From: Dactylosporangium sp. AC04546
GTDB taxonomy: Bacteria; Actinomycetota; Actinomycetes; Mycobacteriales; Micromonosporaceae
Direction of reading: 5' to 3'
Assembly: GCF_022095675.1 (NCBI RefSeq)
Contig: NZ_JAHYSG010000024.1
Location: 1 to 64,000, forward strand
Length of the DNA stretch: 64,000 nt
Part shown: positions 23,505 to 32,129 of the stretch, piece after piece
Layout of the letters: every line of letters starts with the position of its first letter
Position numbering within the stretch: position 1 is the first letter of the stretch
The notes under the pieces: model-generated
Told to the model about the DNA's origin: nothing
Databases searched by the model: none
The model's input: the letters and a program-made list of their open reading frames with translations, nothing else
Program-made: the position numbers and the translations under genes

Positions 23505-26429
23505 TCAGCGCAACGAGAAGGTCGCCAGCCGCACGGGCCCGCCGAAGACCAGATACACGTCATGCCGCCCGGTGGCGCGAGCCAGCGCGCCGGTGACGGT
23601 CGTGTACGCGTACGGGTCGCCGGTGGTTGGCACCGTGAGTGTGGCCAGCACAGGTCCGGACAGCGGGTTGTCCAGCCGGACCTGTACCGTCGTCGCCGCG
23701 CCGGGATTGGCGAAGCGGCCCGAGAACGACGCCGGACCGCCGCGCAGGTCGGCATCGGCGTAGCGGACCCACTGCCCGCCGGCCGAGGCCCCGACCGAGG
23801 TGCCCGACGCCTTCGAGAAGTCGACGAGCGTGATCCCGCTGTACGTGTCGAAGTTCGACGCCGAGGTCACCGGGCGCAGGTCCCGCGGCGGGATCGTCTC
23901 GCCCCGCACCCGCAGCGTCCCGGTGGCCCGGATGTCCGAAGCCGAGGCGCCGACCAGGACGTCGTGCGTCGCGTCCTCCACCACCCAGCGGTCCCGCGTG
24001 ACGTCCCAGAACCGGAAGTCGGAAGGCTCGACGGAGAATGTGACCCGACGGGTCTGCCCGGGCGCCAGGTGTACCTTCTGGAACCCGCGCAGCTGCTTGA
24101 GCGGCTGCTCGACGCGTGAGGTGCGCTGGTGCGTGTAGAGCTGCACCACCTCGTCGCCGGCCCGCGTCCCCTTGTTGGTGACGTCCACCGAGACGGACGA
24201 CCGGCCGACCGACAGTTGTCCATAGTGGAACGTGGTGTACGACAACCCGTACCCGATCGGGTACAGCGGCTGCCCGGTGAAGTACTGGTAGGTGCGGTCC
24301 GACCCGATGATGTCGTAGTCGCTGATCGGCGGCAGGTCGGCGGCCGACCGGTACCACGTCTGCGTCAGCCGCCCGGACGGGTTGACGTCGCCGAACAGCA
24401 CGTCCGCCAGCGCGTGCCCGGTCTCCTGCCCGGCGTGGCTGGTCCACAGCATCGCCGGCACGTTGGCCTGCTCCCAGTTCAGCGCCGTCGGGTAGCTGTT
24501 CTCGACGACCACGATGGTGTTCGGGTTCGCCTGCCGTACCGCGCGGATCAGCGCCGCCTGCCCCTCGGCGAGCGACAGGTCGGTGCGGTCGTGGTCCTCG
24601 CGGCCGTTGATGAACGGCATGCTGCCCACGACGACGACCGCCGCGTCGGCCCCGGTCGCCGCCGCGACAGCGTCTCCGACCCCGCCGCGAACGACGGAGC
24701 GCGTGAAGGCCGTGGCCTCGGCGGCGGTGGCCGCGCCCAGGTTCAGCGTGCCGTCGGCCTGCACCACGACGTACGGGTTGTGGTACGAGGGAGCCCAGTC
24801 GAACGCCGACTCGTAGCCGACGTACTTCAGGACCGTCGCGCCGTCAGACCGGGTCTCCAGCTTGAACTGCTGCTGCACGAACCACCCGTTCGGCTGCGCC
24901 TGGTCGTTGGCGAAGCCGGACCAGTTGTAGCCCACCGTCTTGCCGTTGGCCACGCTGCGCAGCGTCACCACGCCCGCACCCCAGTCGAAGACGTCGAACT
25001 GTGCGGTGGCATCGGCAGCGGTACCGTTGGCCGCCAGCATCGCCCCGGAGGCGCCACTGCCACCCGTCACGTAGCGGCCGCTGGACGTCTCGCGCAGCGC
25101 GATGCGGTCGACGCCCTCGCTGGAGCGCACCGTTCCCGAGGCGCCGAGCCGCTCGGCGATCCCCTGCCGTGGGGTGACCTTGTACGGCATGTTCCCGCCG
25201 TACCAGTCGCTGTAGAGCGTGTCGGCGAGCGGCCCGACGACCGCGACCGTCTTCGGCGCGCCCAACGGCAGGACGCCGGAGTTCTTCAGCAGCACCATCG
25301 ACTCCGCCGCCGCCTCGCGGGCCAGCCGGGCGTTGGCCGCGGCGTCGGCGGTCACACCCCCGAACGGCCCGCCGTCCGGGTCGAACTCGCCCAGCCGGAA
25401 GCGCAGCGACAGGCTCTGCTTCACCGCGTCGTCGATGTCGGCGACGGTCAGCAGCCCCTGGTCGAGCGCGGCGTGGACGGCGTCGACGGTACCGGCCGCG
25501 TTGGTGCCGTCCTGCGTGAAGCTGTTGATGCCGGCCTTGATGGCGGCCGCGTTCGCCTCGGCCTGGGTGGCGTAGTACTGCTGCGACGCGGTGAGGTTGC
25601 CGGGCGCGAACGCGTCGCTGGGGTTGAACAGCGGCTTGTCCGTCCACTGCCGGATGCTGTCGAGGTCGGGCGAGACGGTGTTCGGCCGTCCGTTGACCAG
25701 GTTGTACCCCGGCATCACGCCGGTGGCCGCGTTCGCCTGCAACGGGATGCGGAACGGCACCTCGTCGTACTCGTGCAGCACCCGCGGCGGCACGAACGCC
25801 GACGTCGTGTCGCGGCGCACCTCGTTGTTGTAGGCGAGGTAGTGCTTGAGCGTGGGCGCGGTCTTGAGGTACCGCGGATCATCGCCCTGCAACCCGGTGC
25901 CGTAGGCGACGGCGAGCTCGCCGGTGAGCAGCGGGTCCTCGCTGTAGCCCTCCTCGTTGCGCCCCCAGCGCGGGTCGCGCAGCAGGTTCACCACCGGCGC
26001 CCAGACGTTGAGTCCCCAGACGTCGGGGTTCTGGCGGTGGTACTGGCGGGCCTCGTCGCCGACAGCGGAGCCGACCCGGCGCACGAGGCCCGGGTCCCAG
26101 CTGCTGGCCAGCCCGACGGCCTGCGGGAACTGGGTGGCGGTGGCGGTGACGACGTTGCCGTTGTCGTGGTAGTCGTTGGACCAGGCGAGGCCGTGCAGGG
26201 CCTCGGTGCCGGACTTGAAGAGCTTGATGCCCAGCCGCGGGATGGCCGGCTGGTACTGGTGCAGCAGCGAGATCTTCTCGTCGAGCGTCAGCCGGCCGGT
26301 GAGGTCGTCGACGCGGACCTGTAACGGCAGCCGCGGGTTCTGGAACGGGTACTCGTACGCCGGCGGCGCGACCACCGCCGGCGGTGCGAGCGCCAGGACG
26401 ATGGCCGCGACAAGCACGGGTGGAGCCAT
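23505..26429 (-). CDS. Secreted glycoside hydrolase family 3 with inserted trefoil-like domain and CBM6
   Basis: 974 residues from ATG 26429, behind a GGGAGG site. A signal peptide (MAPPVLVAAIVLALAPPAVV) is followed by the GH3 N-terminal barrel (LTLDEKISLLHQYQPAIPRL, NVWAPVVNLLRDPRWGRNEE). The NPSDAFAPGN segment lies where the catalytic Asp nucleophile is expected. The GH3_C sandwich is interrupted at about 480-610 by a domain with GRYVTGG and ANGKTVG repeats that looks like a fascin/ricin-type beta-trefoil. An Fn3-like domain follows (VSVDVTNKGTRAGDEVVQLY) and a C-terminal CBM6-like domain (GGQWVRYADADLRGG). It resembles beta-glucosidase or beta-xylosidase enzymes. Last gene of the xyloside operon. 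Confidence 0.9.
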   Translation of the reverse strand: MAPPVLVAAIVLALAPPAVVAPPAYEYPFQNPRLPLQVRVDDLTGRLTLDEKISLLHQYQPAIPRLGIKLFKSGTEALHGLAWSNDYHDNGNVVTATATQFPQAVGLASSWDPGLVRRVGSAVGDEARQYHRQNPDVWGLNVWAPVVNLLRDPRWGRNEEGYSEDPLLTGELAVAYGTGLQGDDPRYLKTAPTLKHYLAYNNEVRRDTTSAFVPPRVLHEYDEVPFRIPLQANAATGVMPGYNLVNGRPNTVSPDLDSIRQWTDKPLFNPSDAFAPGNLTASQQYYATQAEANAAAIKAGINSFTQDGTNAAGTVDAVHAALDQGLLTVADIDDAVKQSLSLRFRLGEFDPDGGPFGGVTADAAANARLAREAAAESMVLLKNSGVLPLGAPKTVAVVGPLADTLYSDWYGGNMPYKVTPRQGIAERLGASGTVRSSEGVDRIALRETSSGRYVTGGSGASGAMLAANGTAADATAQFDVFDWGAGVVTLRSVANGKTVGYNWSGFANDQAQPNGWFVQQQFKLETRSDGATVLKYVGYESAFDWAPSYHNPYVVVQADGTLNLGAATAAEATAFTRSVVRGGVGDAVAAATGADAAVVVVGSMPFINGREDHDRTDLSLAEGQAALIRAVRQANPNTIVVVENSYPTALNWEQANVPAMLWTSHAGQETGHALADVLFGDVNPSGRLTQTWYRSAADLPPISDYDIIGSDRTYQYFTGQPLYPIGYGLSYTTFHYGQLSVGRSSVSVDVTNKGTRAGDEVVQLYTHQRTSRVEQPLKQLRGFQKVHLAPGQTRRVTFSVEPSDFRFWDVTRDRWVVEDATHDVLVGASASDIRATGTLRVRGETIPPRDLRPVTSASNFDTYSGITLVDFSKASGTSVGASAGGQWVRYADADLRGGPASFSGRFANPGAATTVQVRLDNPLSGPVLATLTVPTTGDPYAYTTVTGALARATGRHDVYLVFGGPVRLATFSLR

Positions 26430-26448
26430 CCTTGCCTCCCTGCGGGGT

Positions 26449-28776
26449 TCAGTGGAGGTGCACGGTGACTTGCTCGGTGCCGGGTTCCGCGTCGATGAGG
26501 ACCCCGGCGGGGTCCGGAGTGAGCCGGCCGGCGTCGACGGCCGCCACCGCGACGACGCCGGCCAGCTGCACCCGCCAGGCCGCCGGAGCGCTCCCGCCGC
26601 TCCTGCGCACCTCGACGGTCGTGCCGGTCCGCTGCACCGTGAAGGTGGCATCGGGCCGGCCCTGGGCGGTCGGGATGTCGACGGTGCAGCGGGCGCCGTC
26701 GGGCAGCTCGAACACGCGCAGGGTCACGCCGTCGGCGTATGGGTAGTCGGGGCGGTCGTCCACCGCGCCGAACGGGACGACCGAGCCGGGGCGCACGAGC
26801 ACCGGCAGGTCGCCGAGCGCGTACCGGCGGCGGACCCAGCCCGGCCCGGTCAGCACCTCGCTGGAGCGCAGGTCGGTCCAGCGCCCCTCGGGCAGGTAGA
26901 ACGCGGTGTCGCCGTCGGCGCTGAAGATCGGCGCGACGAGGATCGACTCGCCCAGCATGTACTGGCGGTCGAGGTGCCCGCAGGACGGGTCGTCGGGGAA
27001 CTCCAGGGCCATCGGCCGCATCACCGGCAGGCCGTCGCGGTGGGCGGTGACGGCGGCGCCGTAGAGGTACGGCATGAGCCGCGCCTTGAGCCGCGTGTAC
27101 TCGGCGACGGTCGCGACGGCCTCGTCGCCGAAGAGCCACGGCACGCGGTACGAGCCGGCGCCGTGCAGCCGGCTGTGCGAGGAGAGCAGCCCGAACTGGG
27201 CCCAGCGGGTGAACACCACCGGGTCCGGGGTGCCCTCGAAGCCGCCGATGTCGTGGCTCCAGAACCCGAAGCCGGACAGGGCGAGCGACAGCCCGCCGCG
27301 CAGGCTCTCGGCCATCGACTCGAACGACGACTCGCAGTCGCCGCCCCAGTGCACCGGGAACTGCTGGCCGCCGGCGGTCGCGGAGCGGGCGAAGACGACC
27401 GCCTCGCCCTCGCCACGGTGCTCCTGCAGCAGCTCGAAGACGGCCTCGTTGTACAGGTGGGTGTAGTAGTTGTGCATCCGCAGCGGGTCGGAGCCGTCGG
27501 CCCACTCGACCTCGACCGGGATCCGCTCGCCGAAGTCGGACTTGAAGCAGTCGACGCCCGTGTCGAGCAGCGCCCGCAGGCGGTCCTGGAACCAGCGCTT
27601 CGCGTCCGGGTTGGTGAAGTCGACCAGGCCCATCCCGGCCTGCCAGCGGTCCCACTGCCAGACGTCACCGGCCGGGGTGCGGACCAGGTACCCCTTCGCC
27701 GCGCCCTCGGCGAACATGGCCGAGCGCTGTGCGATGTACGGGTTGATCCACAGGCAGATCCGCAGCCCGCGGGCCTTGAGCCGGGCCAGCATGCCGGCCG
27801 GGTCGGGGAACGTCGCCGGGTCCCACTCGAAGTCGCACCAGTGGAACTCGCGCATCCAGAACGTGTCGAAGTGGAACACCGAGACGGGCAGGTTCCGCTC
27901 GGCCATGCCGTCGAGCATCGACGTGACCGTGCCCTCGTCGTACGGGGTGGTGAACGACGTCGACAGCCACAGGCCGAACGACCAGGCCGGGGGCAGCGCC
28001 GGGCGGCCGGTGAGCGCCGTGTACTTGCGCAGCACGTCGCGCGGGGTCGGGCCGTAGATCACGAGGTACTCCAGGACCTGCCCGGGCACCGAGAACTGCA
28101 CCCGCGACACGGCCTCGGACCCGACCTCGAACGACACCGGCCCGGGGTCGGCGACGAAGACGCCGTAGCCCGCGCTGGAGACGTAGAACGGCACGTTCTT
28201 GTAGGCCTGCTCGCTGCTGGTGCCGCCGTCGGCGTTCCACACGTCGACCGTCTGGCCGTTCTTGACCAACGGGCCGAACCGCTCGCCGAGGCCGTAGATC
28301 GTCTCGCCGACGCCCAGGCTGAGCTGCTCGCGCAGGAACTCGCCGTCGGCGGTGTGCAGCGCGGCGGCGGCCTTCGGGACGCTCGCCGTGAGCACCTTGC
28401 CGGCGGCGACGAACTCCAGCCGGAACCGGTCGCCGAGCGAGAACCGCGCGCCGAGGGCGCCGGAGGTGAACGTCACCGACTCCTCGTCGCGGGTCACCTT
28501 GGGGTCGGCCGCCGGGTCGGCGTCGATGCGGAACCGCGGACCGCGGGCCCGGCCGCCGGTGTGCCGGCTGATCCGGACCGCCACGACGTCGGGCGCCGGG
28601 GCGGTGCAGTCGACGGTGAACAGCGGCGTGTTCAGGGTGTCGCCGCGGTCGGTGATCCGCTTCGTCGGCGCGTAGACCGACAGCCGCTCGGCACTGACGG
28701 CGACGTCGCGGACGTGAACTGGGTACAGCGCCTCGACGCCGGGCCGCAGCTGCCAGTACCCGTCGGTGAACTTCAT
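26449..28776 (-). CDS. GH31 alpha-xylosidase (YicI-like)
   Basis: 775 residues, almost the same length as E. coli YicI (772). The N-terminal beta-sandwich starts MKFTDGYWQLRPGV. The barrel carries the nucleophile motif CFKSDFGERIPVEVEW (Asp near residue 415) and the acid/base region FARSATAGGQQFPVHWGGDC. FGFWSHDIGGFEGTPDPVVF completes the active-site signature. No signal peptide, so it acts in the cytoplasm. Family knowledge: these enzymes release xylose from alpha-xylosides such as isoprimeverose. It lies between the permeases and GH3 in one operon, which fits hydrolysis of an imported xyloglucan oligosaccharide. Confidence 0.93.
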   Translation of the reverse strand: MKFTDGYWQLRPGVEALYPVHVRDVAVSAERLSVYAPTKRITDRGDTLNTPLFTVDCTAPAPDVVAVRISRHTGGRARGPRFRIDADPAADPKVTRDEESVTFTSGALGARFSLGDRFRLEFVAAGKVLTASVPKAAAALHTADGEFLREQLSLGVGETIYGLGERFGPLVKNGQTVDVWNADGGTSSEQAYKNVPFYVSSAGYGVFVADPGPVSFEVGSEAVSRVQFSVPGQVLEYLVIYGPTPRDVLRKYTALTGRPALPPAWSFGLWLSTSFTTPYDEGTVTSMLDGMAERNLPVSVFHFDTFWMREFHWCDFEWDPATFPDPAGMLARLKARGLRICLWINPYIAQRSAMFAEGAAKGYLVRTPAGDVWQWDRWQAGMGLVDFTNPDAKRWFQDRLRALLDTGVDCFKSDFGERIPVEVEWADGSDPLRMHNYYTHLYNEAVFELLQEHRGEGEAVVFARSATAGGQQFPVHWGGDCESSFESMAESLRGGLSLALSGFGFWSHDIGGFEGTPDPVVFTRWAQFGLLSSHSRLHGAGSYRVPWLFGDEAVATVAEYTRLKARLMPYLYGAAVTAHRDGLPVMRPMALEFPDDPSCGHLDRQYMLGESILVAPIFSADGDTAFYLPEGRWTDLRSSEVLTGPGWVRRRYALGDLPVLVRPGSVVPFGAVDDRPDYPYADGVTLRVFELPDGARCTVDIPTAQGRPDATFTVQRTGTTVEVRRSGGSAPAAWRVQLAGVVAVAAVDAGRLTPDPAGVLIDAEPGTEQVTVHLH

Positions 28777-28799
28777 GCACGCTCCATCGGGTTGCGCAT

Positions 28800-29675
28800 T
28801 TACTTGACCGCCCCCGCCATGACCCCGCGGGTGAGGGTCCGCTGGAAGACGAGGAAGAAGAGGACCGCGGGCGCGATGCCGAGCAGCGCGGAGGCGCTGG
28901 TCGTGGTCGCGTCCATCATGCGGTCGCCCTGGAGCACGCCCAGCGCGACCGGCACGGTCTGGTTGTCGTTGGAGATCAGGAAGATGAGCGGGATGAACAG
29001 CTCGTTCCAGGTCCAGACGAAGAAGAACGTGAACAGGACGCCGAGCGTGGGCCGGCTGACCGGCACGACGACCTTCCACAGGGTGCGCAGCCGCCCGGCC
29101 CCGTCCATCGCCGCGGCGTCGAGCAGCTCGGTCGGGAACGACGCGAGCACCGACGACAGCAGGAACGTGCCGAACGCGCTCTGGATCGCGGTGAAGATGA
29201 CGATGACCGCGAACTGGGTGTCGTACAGGTCGACGAGCTTCGCCAGGTAGTACAGCGGGTAGATCAGGCTCTCCTGGGGCACCAGGTTGGCGACCAGGAA
29301 CGCGACCAGGAAGAAGTTGCGCCCGCGGACCCGCCCGATGCCGAGCGCATAGGCGTTGAGCATCGAGAACACCACGGCCAGCACCGCGACCGCGCCGCTG
29401 ACGACCGCGCTGTTGAGCAGTTTGCGGCTGAAGTCGACGCGCTGCCAGAAGTCGGCGACGCCCCTGAGGTACAGGCCGTCGGGCAGCGCGAGCGGGCCGT
29501 TGGTGCTGTACTCCGCCGGGGACTTGACGGCGTTGAGCACGACCAGCAGGAACGGCGCGAGGACCAGCAGGACGACCACGACGAGCACGCCGAGCACGAT
29601 CCAGCGCCCGGGCCTGATCGGCCGTGTCGCTTTGTGCGCGTTTCGCTCGACGGCGCGCACGGAAACGGCGGTCAT
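28800..29675 (-). CDS. Carbohydrate ABC transporter permease (MalG/CUT1 type)
   Basis: 291 residues with six membrane helices. The EAA loop that docks the ATPase is present (LLDAAAMDGAGRLRTLWKVV, then P). The N-terminus has a basic cytoplasmic leader and helix 1 at about 27-49. The start overlaps the end of the MalF-type gene by 4 bp (ATGA). The operon contains no ATPase, so a shared multi-sugar ATPase of the MsiK type must be encoded elsewhere, as is usual in actinomycetes. A short gap separates it from the GH31 gene downstream. Confidence 0.93.
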   Translation of the reverse strand: MTAVSVRAVERNAHKATRPIRPGRWIVLGVLVVVVLLVLAPFLLVVLNAVKSPAEYSTNGPLALPDGLYLRGVADFWQRVDFSRKLLNSAVVSGAVAVLAVVFSMLNAYALGIGRVRGRNFFLVAFLVANLVPQESLIYPLYYLAKLVDLYDTQFAVIVIFTAIQSAFGTFLLSSVLASFPTELLDAAAMDGAGRLRTLWKVVVPVSRPTLGVLFTFFFVWTWNELFIPLIFLISNDNQTVPVALGVLQGDRMMDATTTSASALLGIAPAVLFFLVFQRTLTRGVMAGAVK

Positions 29676-30559
29676 GCGGCGTCACCCCGTCGCTGTACGC
29701 GCAGGAAGACGAACGTCAGCGCCACGATGACGAGCGTGAGCACGGTCGAGATCGCCGAGCCGTAGCCGACGTTGGCCCGCTCGAAGTAGTTCTGGTAGGC
29801 GAAGTACGACGGGACGAGCGTCGCGTTGCCGGGGCCGCCCCGGGTCAGCACGAAGATCTGCCCGAAGATCTTGAGCGCGGCGATCGTCGTGGTGATGAGT
29901 ACGACGTAGATCTCCGGCCGGATCTGGTGGATCGCGATCCGGGTGAAGCGCTGCCACCAGCCGGCGCCGTCGAGGTCGGCCGCCTCGTAGAGCTCCGGGT
30001 CGACGCGCTGGAGGCCCGACATGAACATGACGACCGGGTAGCCGAGCTGCACCCAGACCATGACGGCCATGACGGTGTAGAGGGCGTACCGCTCGTCGCC
30101 GAGCCAGTTGCGGCTGAGCGCGCCGAGCCCGACCGTGTCGAGGACCGAGTTCAGCGCACCGTAGCTGGGGTGCAGGATCCAGCCCCACACGATGCCGGTC
30201 ACCGCGAGCGGCAGCACCTGCGGCAGGTACAGGCCGGAGCGCAGCGCCCGGGCGGTACGGGGGCCGAGCCGCGGCGCGACGTAGTCGAACAGCAGCGCGG
30301 CCAGGAACAGCCCCAGCAGGGTCGGTACCACCGCCATGGCGATGATGAGGAACCCGATGTTGCGGAACGACGCCCAGAAGTTCTCGTCGTGCAGCAGTCG
30401 GTCGTAGTTGGCCAGTCCGGCCCACTGGGGGTCCCCGACCCCGGTCCACTTCGTGAAGCTCGTGCCGGCCGTGACGAGCACGGGGACGGCGATGACGAGC
30501 GTGCACAGCAGCAGACCGGGGATCAGGAACGGCCAGAAGCCCTTGCGTGCGGAGGTCAT
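29672..30559 (-). CDS. Carbohydrate ABC transporter permease (MalF/CUT1 type)
   Basis: 295 residues with six membrane helices. The first follows a short basic stretch (MTSARKGFWPFLIPGLLL). The EAA loop reads LYEAADLDGAGWWQRFTRIA, followed by IHQIRPE. It partners the MalG-type protein, whose gene starts inside its last codons. The solute-binding lipoprotein gene lies immediately upstream (stop 30567, ATG 30559). It imports the sugar delivered by that lipoprotein. Confidence 0.93.
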   Translation of the reverse strand: MTSARKGFWPFLIPGLLLCTLVIAVPVLVTAGTSFTKWTGVGDPQWAGLANYDRLLHDENFWASFRNIGFLIIAMAVVPTLLGLFLAALLFDYVAPRLGPRTARALRSGLYLPQVLPLAVTGIVWGWILHPSYGALNSVLDTVGLGALSRNWLGDERYALYTVMAVMVWVQLGYPVVMFMSGLQRVDPELYEAADLDGAGWWQRFTRIAIHQIRPEIYVVLITTTIAALKIFGQIFVLTRGGPGNATLVPSYFAYQNYFERANVGYGSAISTVLTLVIVALTFVFLRVQRRGDAA

Positions 30560-30566
30560 GCCGGGG

Positions 30567-31874
30567 TCATCCGCCTACGTTCGCCCGGTTGTCGTTGTAC
30601 GGCTTGGCGATCTCGTCGAGCACCTGGTCCGGCTTGGCCGAGCCGTTGATGAGCTTCTGCACGCCCGCGACGAGCACGTCGTAGTAGCCGGGGGCCGGCC
30701 AGTCGGGGTAGAACGCGATGCCGTCGTCCTTGACCACCTGGTCGAAGTTCTGGATCAGCTCCTTGCTCTTGGCGTCGGTGATCGCCGCCGCGTCGGCCGC
30801 GACCGGAATGCCGCCGGAGTTGCCGAGCAGGTTCTGGATCTCGGGCTTCATCGTGATGTCGATGAAGTCGTAGGCCAGCTTCTTGTTCTTCGCCTTGGCC
30901 GGCACGACCCACAGGTTGCCGCTGGAGCCCGGGTGCAGCTTGTTGCCCGGGAACAGGAACGTGCCCCACTGGAAGGAGGTGGCCTCCTTGACCACGCGGC
31001 CGTACCACCAGGAGCCGGACACCATGATCGGGAACTTGCCGGACAGGAACGCCTGGCCCATGTCCTCGGCCTTGACACCGGCCGAGTTCTTGTCGATGTA
31101 GCCCTTGCTCACCCAGTCGGCGAACGTGTTCGCGGCGTAGGTGAACTCCGGCCCCTTGAAGTCGACCTTGTTCTTGTACAGCTGGAAGTCCTCGACCCAC
31201 TTGCGGTCGGCCTTCGACAGGGCGAGCAGGTAGAAGATCTGCTGGGCCGGGTACTCGGCGCCGCCCACGGACAGCGGCGCGACCCCGTTCTGCTTGAACG
31301 TCGCCATCGCCGTCTCGAGGTCGGCGAGGGTCTTCGGGACCTGCACGTTGTACTTCGCGAAGAGGTCCTTGTTGTAGTACGCCATGACGAACTCGCCGTA
31401 GTTGGGCACGCCGTACCACTTGCCGCCGCCCATGATGCCGCGCTCGTCGTAGCGGGCCGTGGTGGCCAGGCTCGGGCTGAGCGCCTTGGCCCAGCCGCGC
31501 GACTCGGCCTCGGCGCTGATGTCGGTGAGCAGCCCCTGCTTGGACAGCAGGCCGGCGCTCGCGTTGCCCTTGTTGTACTCCATGACGTCGGGCGCGTCGT
31601 TGGAGTTGAGGATCATGTTGGCGCTCTGCCGGATCTGCTCGAAGCCCTTCTCCTCGAACACGACGTCGACGCCGGGGTGGGAGGCCTTGAACTGCTCGAT
31701 CGCCTTGGCCCAGGCGACGCCCATGGCGCTGTTCGCGCCCTCGTAGTGCCACAGCTTGAGGGTCTTGCCGTCGCCGCCGGCCTCGTCGTCGCTGCCGCAC
31801 GCGACGAGCGCGGGACTCACGAGGGCTACGACGGCCGCCGCGGCGGCGGCGGATCTGCGCAGTCTGCTGAACAC
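30567..31874 (-). CDS. Sugar-binding lipoprotein of a CUT1 ABC importer
   Basis: About 435 residues. The start at GTG 31874 gives a standard lipoprotein signal (MFSRLRRSAAAAAAVVALVS, then PALVAC, lipobox Cys26) and has a GGAG element five bases upstream; ATG 31907 would add 11 residues. The mature part is a type 1 solute-binding fold (LKLWHYEGANSAMGVAWAKA, then PDVMEYNKGN, KWYGVPNYGEFVMAYYNKDL and SGSWWYGRVV). It is the first gene of the operon, with two LacI-type operators in its leader region. Sugar specificity cannot be read directly; the associated alpha-xylosidase suggests a xylose-containing oligosaccharide. Confidence 0.93.
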   Translation of the reverse strand: MFSRLRRSAAAAAAVVALVSPALVACGSDDEAGGDGKTLKLWHYEGANSAMGVAWAKAIEQFKASHPGVDVVFEEKGFEQIRQSANMILNSNDAPDVMEYNKGNASAGLLSKQGLLTDISAEAESRGWAKALSPSLATTARYDERGIMGGGKWYGVPNYGEFVMAYYNKDLFAKYNVQVPKTLADLETAMATFKQNGVAPLSVGGAEYPAQQIFYLLALSKADRKWVEDFQLYKNKVDFKGPEFTYAANTFADWVSKGYIDKNSAGVKAEDMGQAFLSGKFPIMVSGSWWYGRVVKEATSFQWGTFLFPGNKLHPGSSGNLWVVPAKAKNKKLAYDFIDITMKPEIQNLLGNSGGIPVAADAAAITDAKSKELIQNFDQVVKDDGIAFYPDWPAPGYYDVLVAGVQKLINGSAKPDQVLDEIAKPYNDNRANVGG

Positions 31875-31987
31875 GTCTACTCCGCGTTTGCTCGCTGGGG
31901 TGTGCATGTGGGGTGGGGAGACGCCGGCCAGTGCTCCGCCAGCAGGCGGTATCGCCGGCGGGGGTGGCGCCGGTTTGTTCAGAACGC

Positions 31988-32005
31988 TGTCGAAGCGCTT
32001 CGACA
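31988..32005. promoter_or_regulatory. LacI-family operator 1 (TGTCGAAGCGCTTCGACA)
   Basis: A perfect 18-bp palindrome with the central CG step typical of LacI-family sites. It lies 114 bp upstream of the chosen start of the sugar-binding lipoprotein gene, inside its 255-bp leader. With operator 2 it is the best candidate target of the LacI-family protein at 22442. Confidence 0.85.
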
Positions 32006-32076
32006 AGGAAGCTACGAAATCACGCCGCCGCATGTCAACAGCCCATGAAAGCCAACCTTGGACGTCGACGGTGACC

Positions 32077-32094
32077 AATTCAAGCGCTTCGACA
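32077..32094. promoter_or_regulatory. LacI-family operator 2 (AATTCAAGCGCTTCGACA)
   Basis: An imperfect copy of operator 1: the right half and centre (AAGCGCTTCGACA) are identical, the left half is degenerate, 14 of 18 positions in all. Centres are 89 bp apart, about eight and a half helical turns. The site sits between the sugar operon and the 3' end of the PucR-type gene, which is transcribed in the same direction. Confidence 0.7.
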
Positions 32095-32129
32095 CTGTCC
32101 GCTGCTCAGGCGGCGGCGGAGCGTGAAAC

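Noticed and set aside
30567..32078. Longer start for the sugar-binding protein
   Set aside because: It would place the operators inside the gene and bury the lipoprotein signal; the GTG at 31874 has a ribosome site and a textbook signal peptide.
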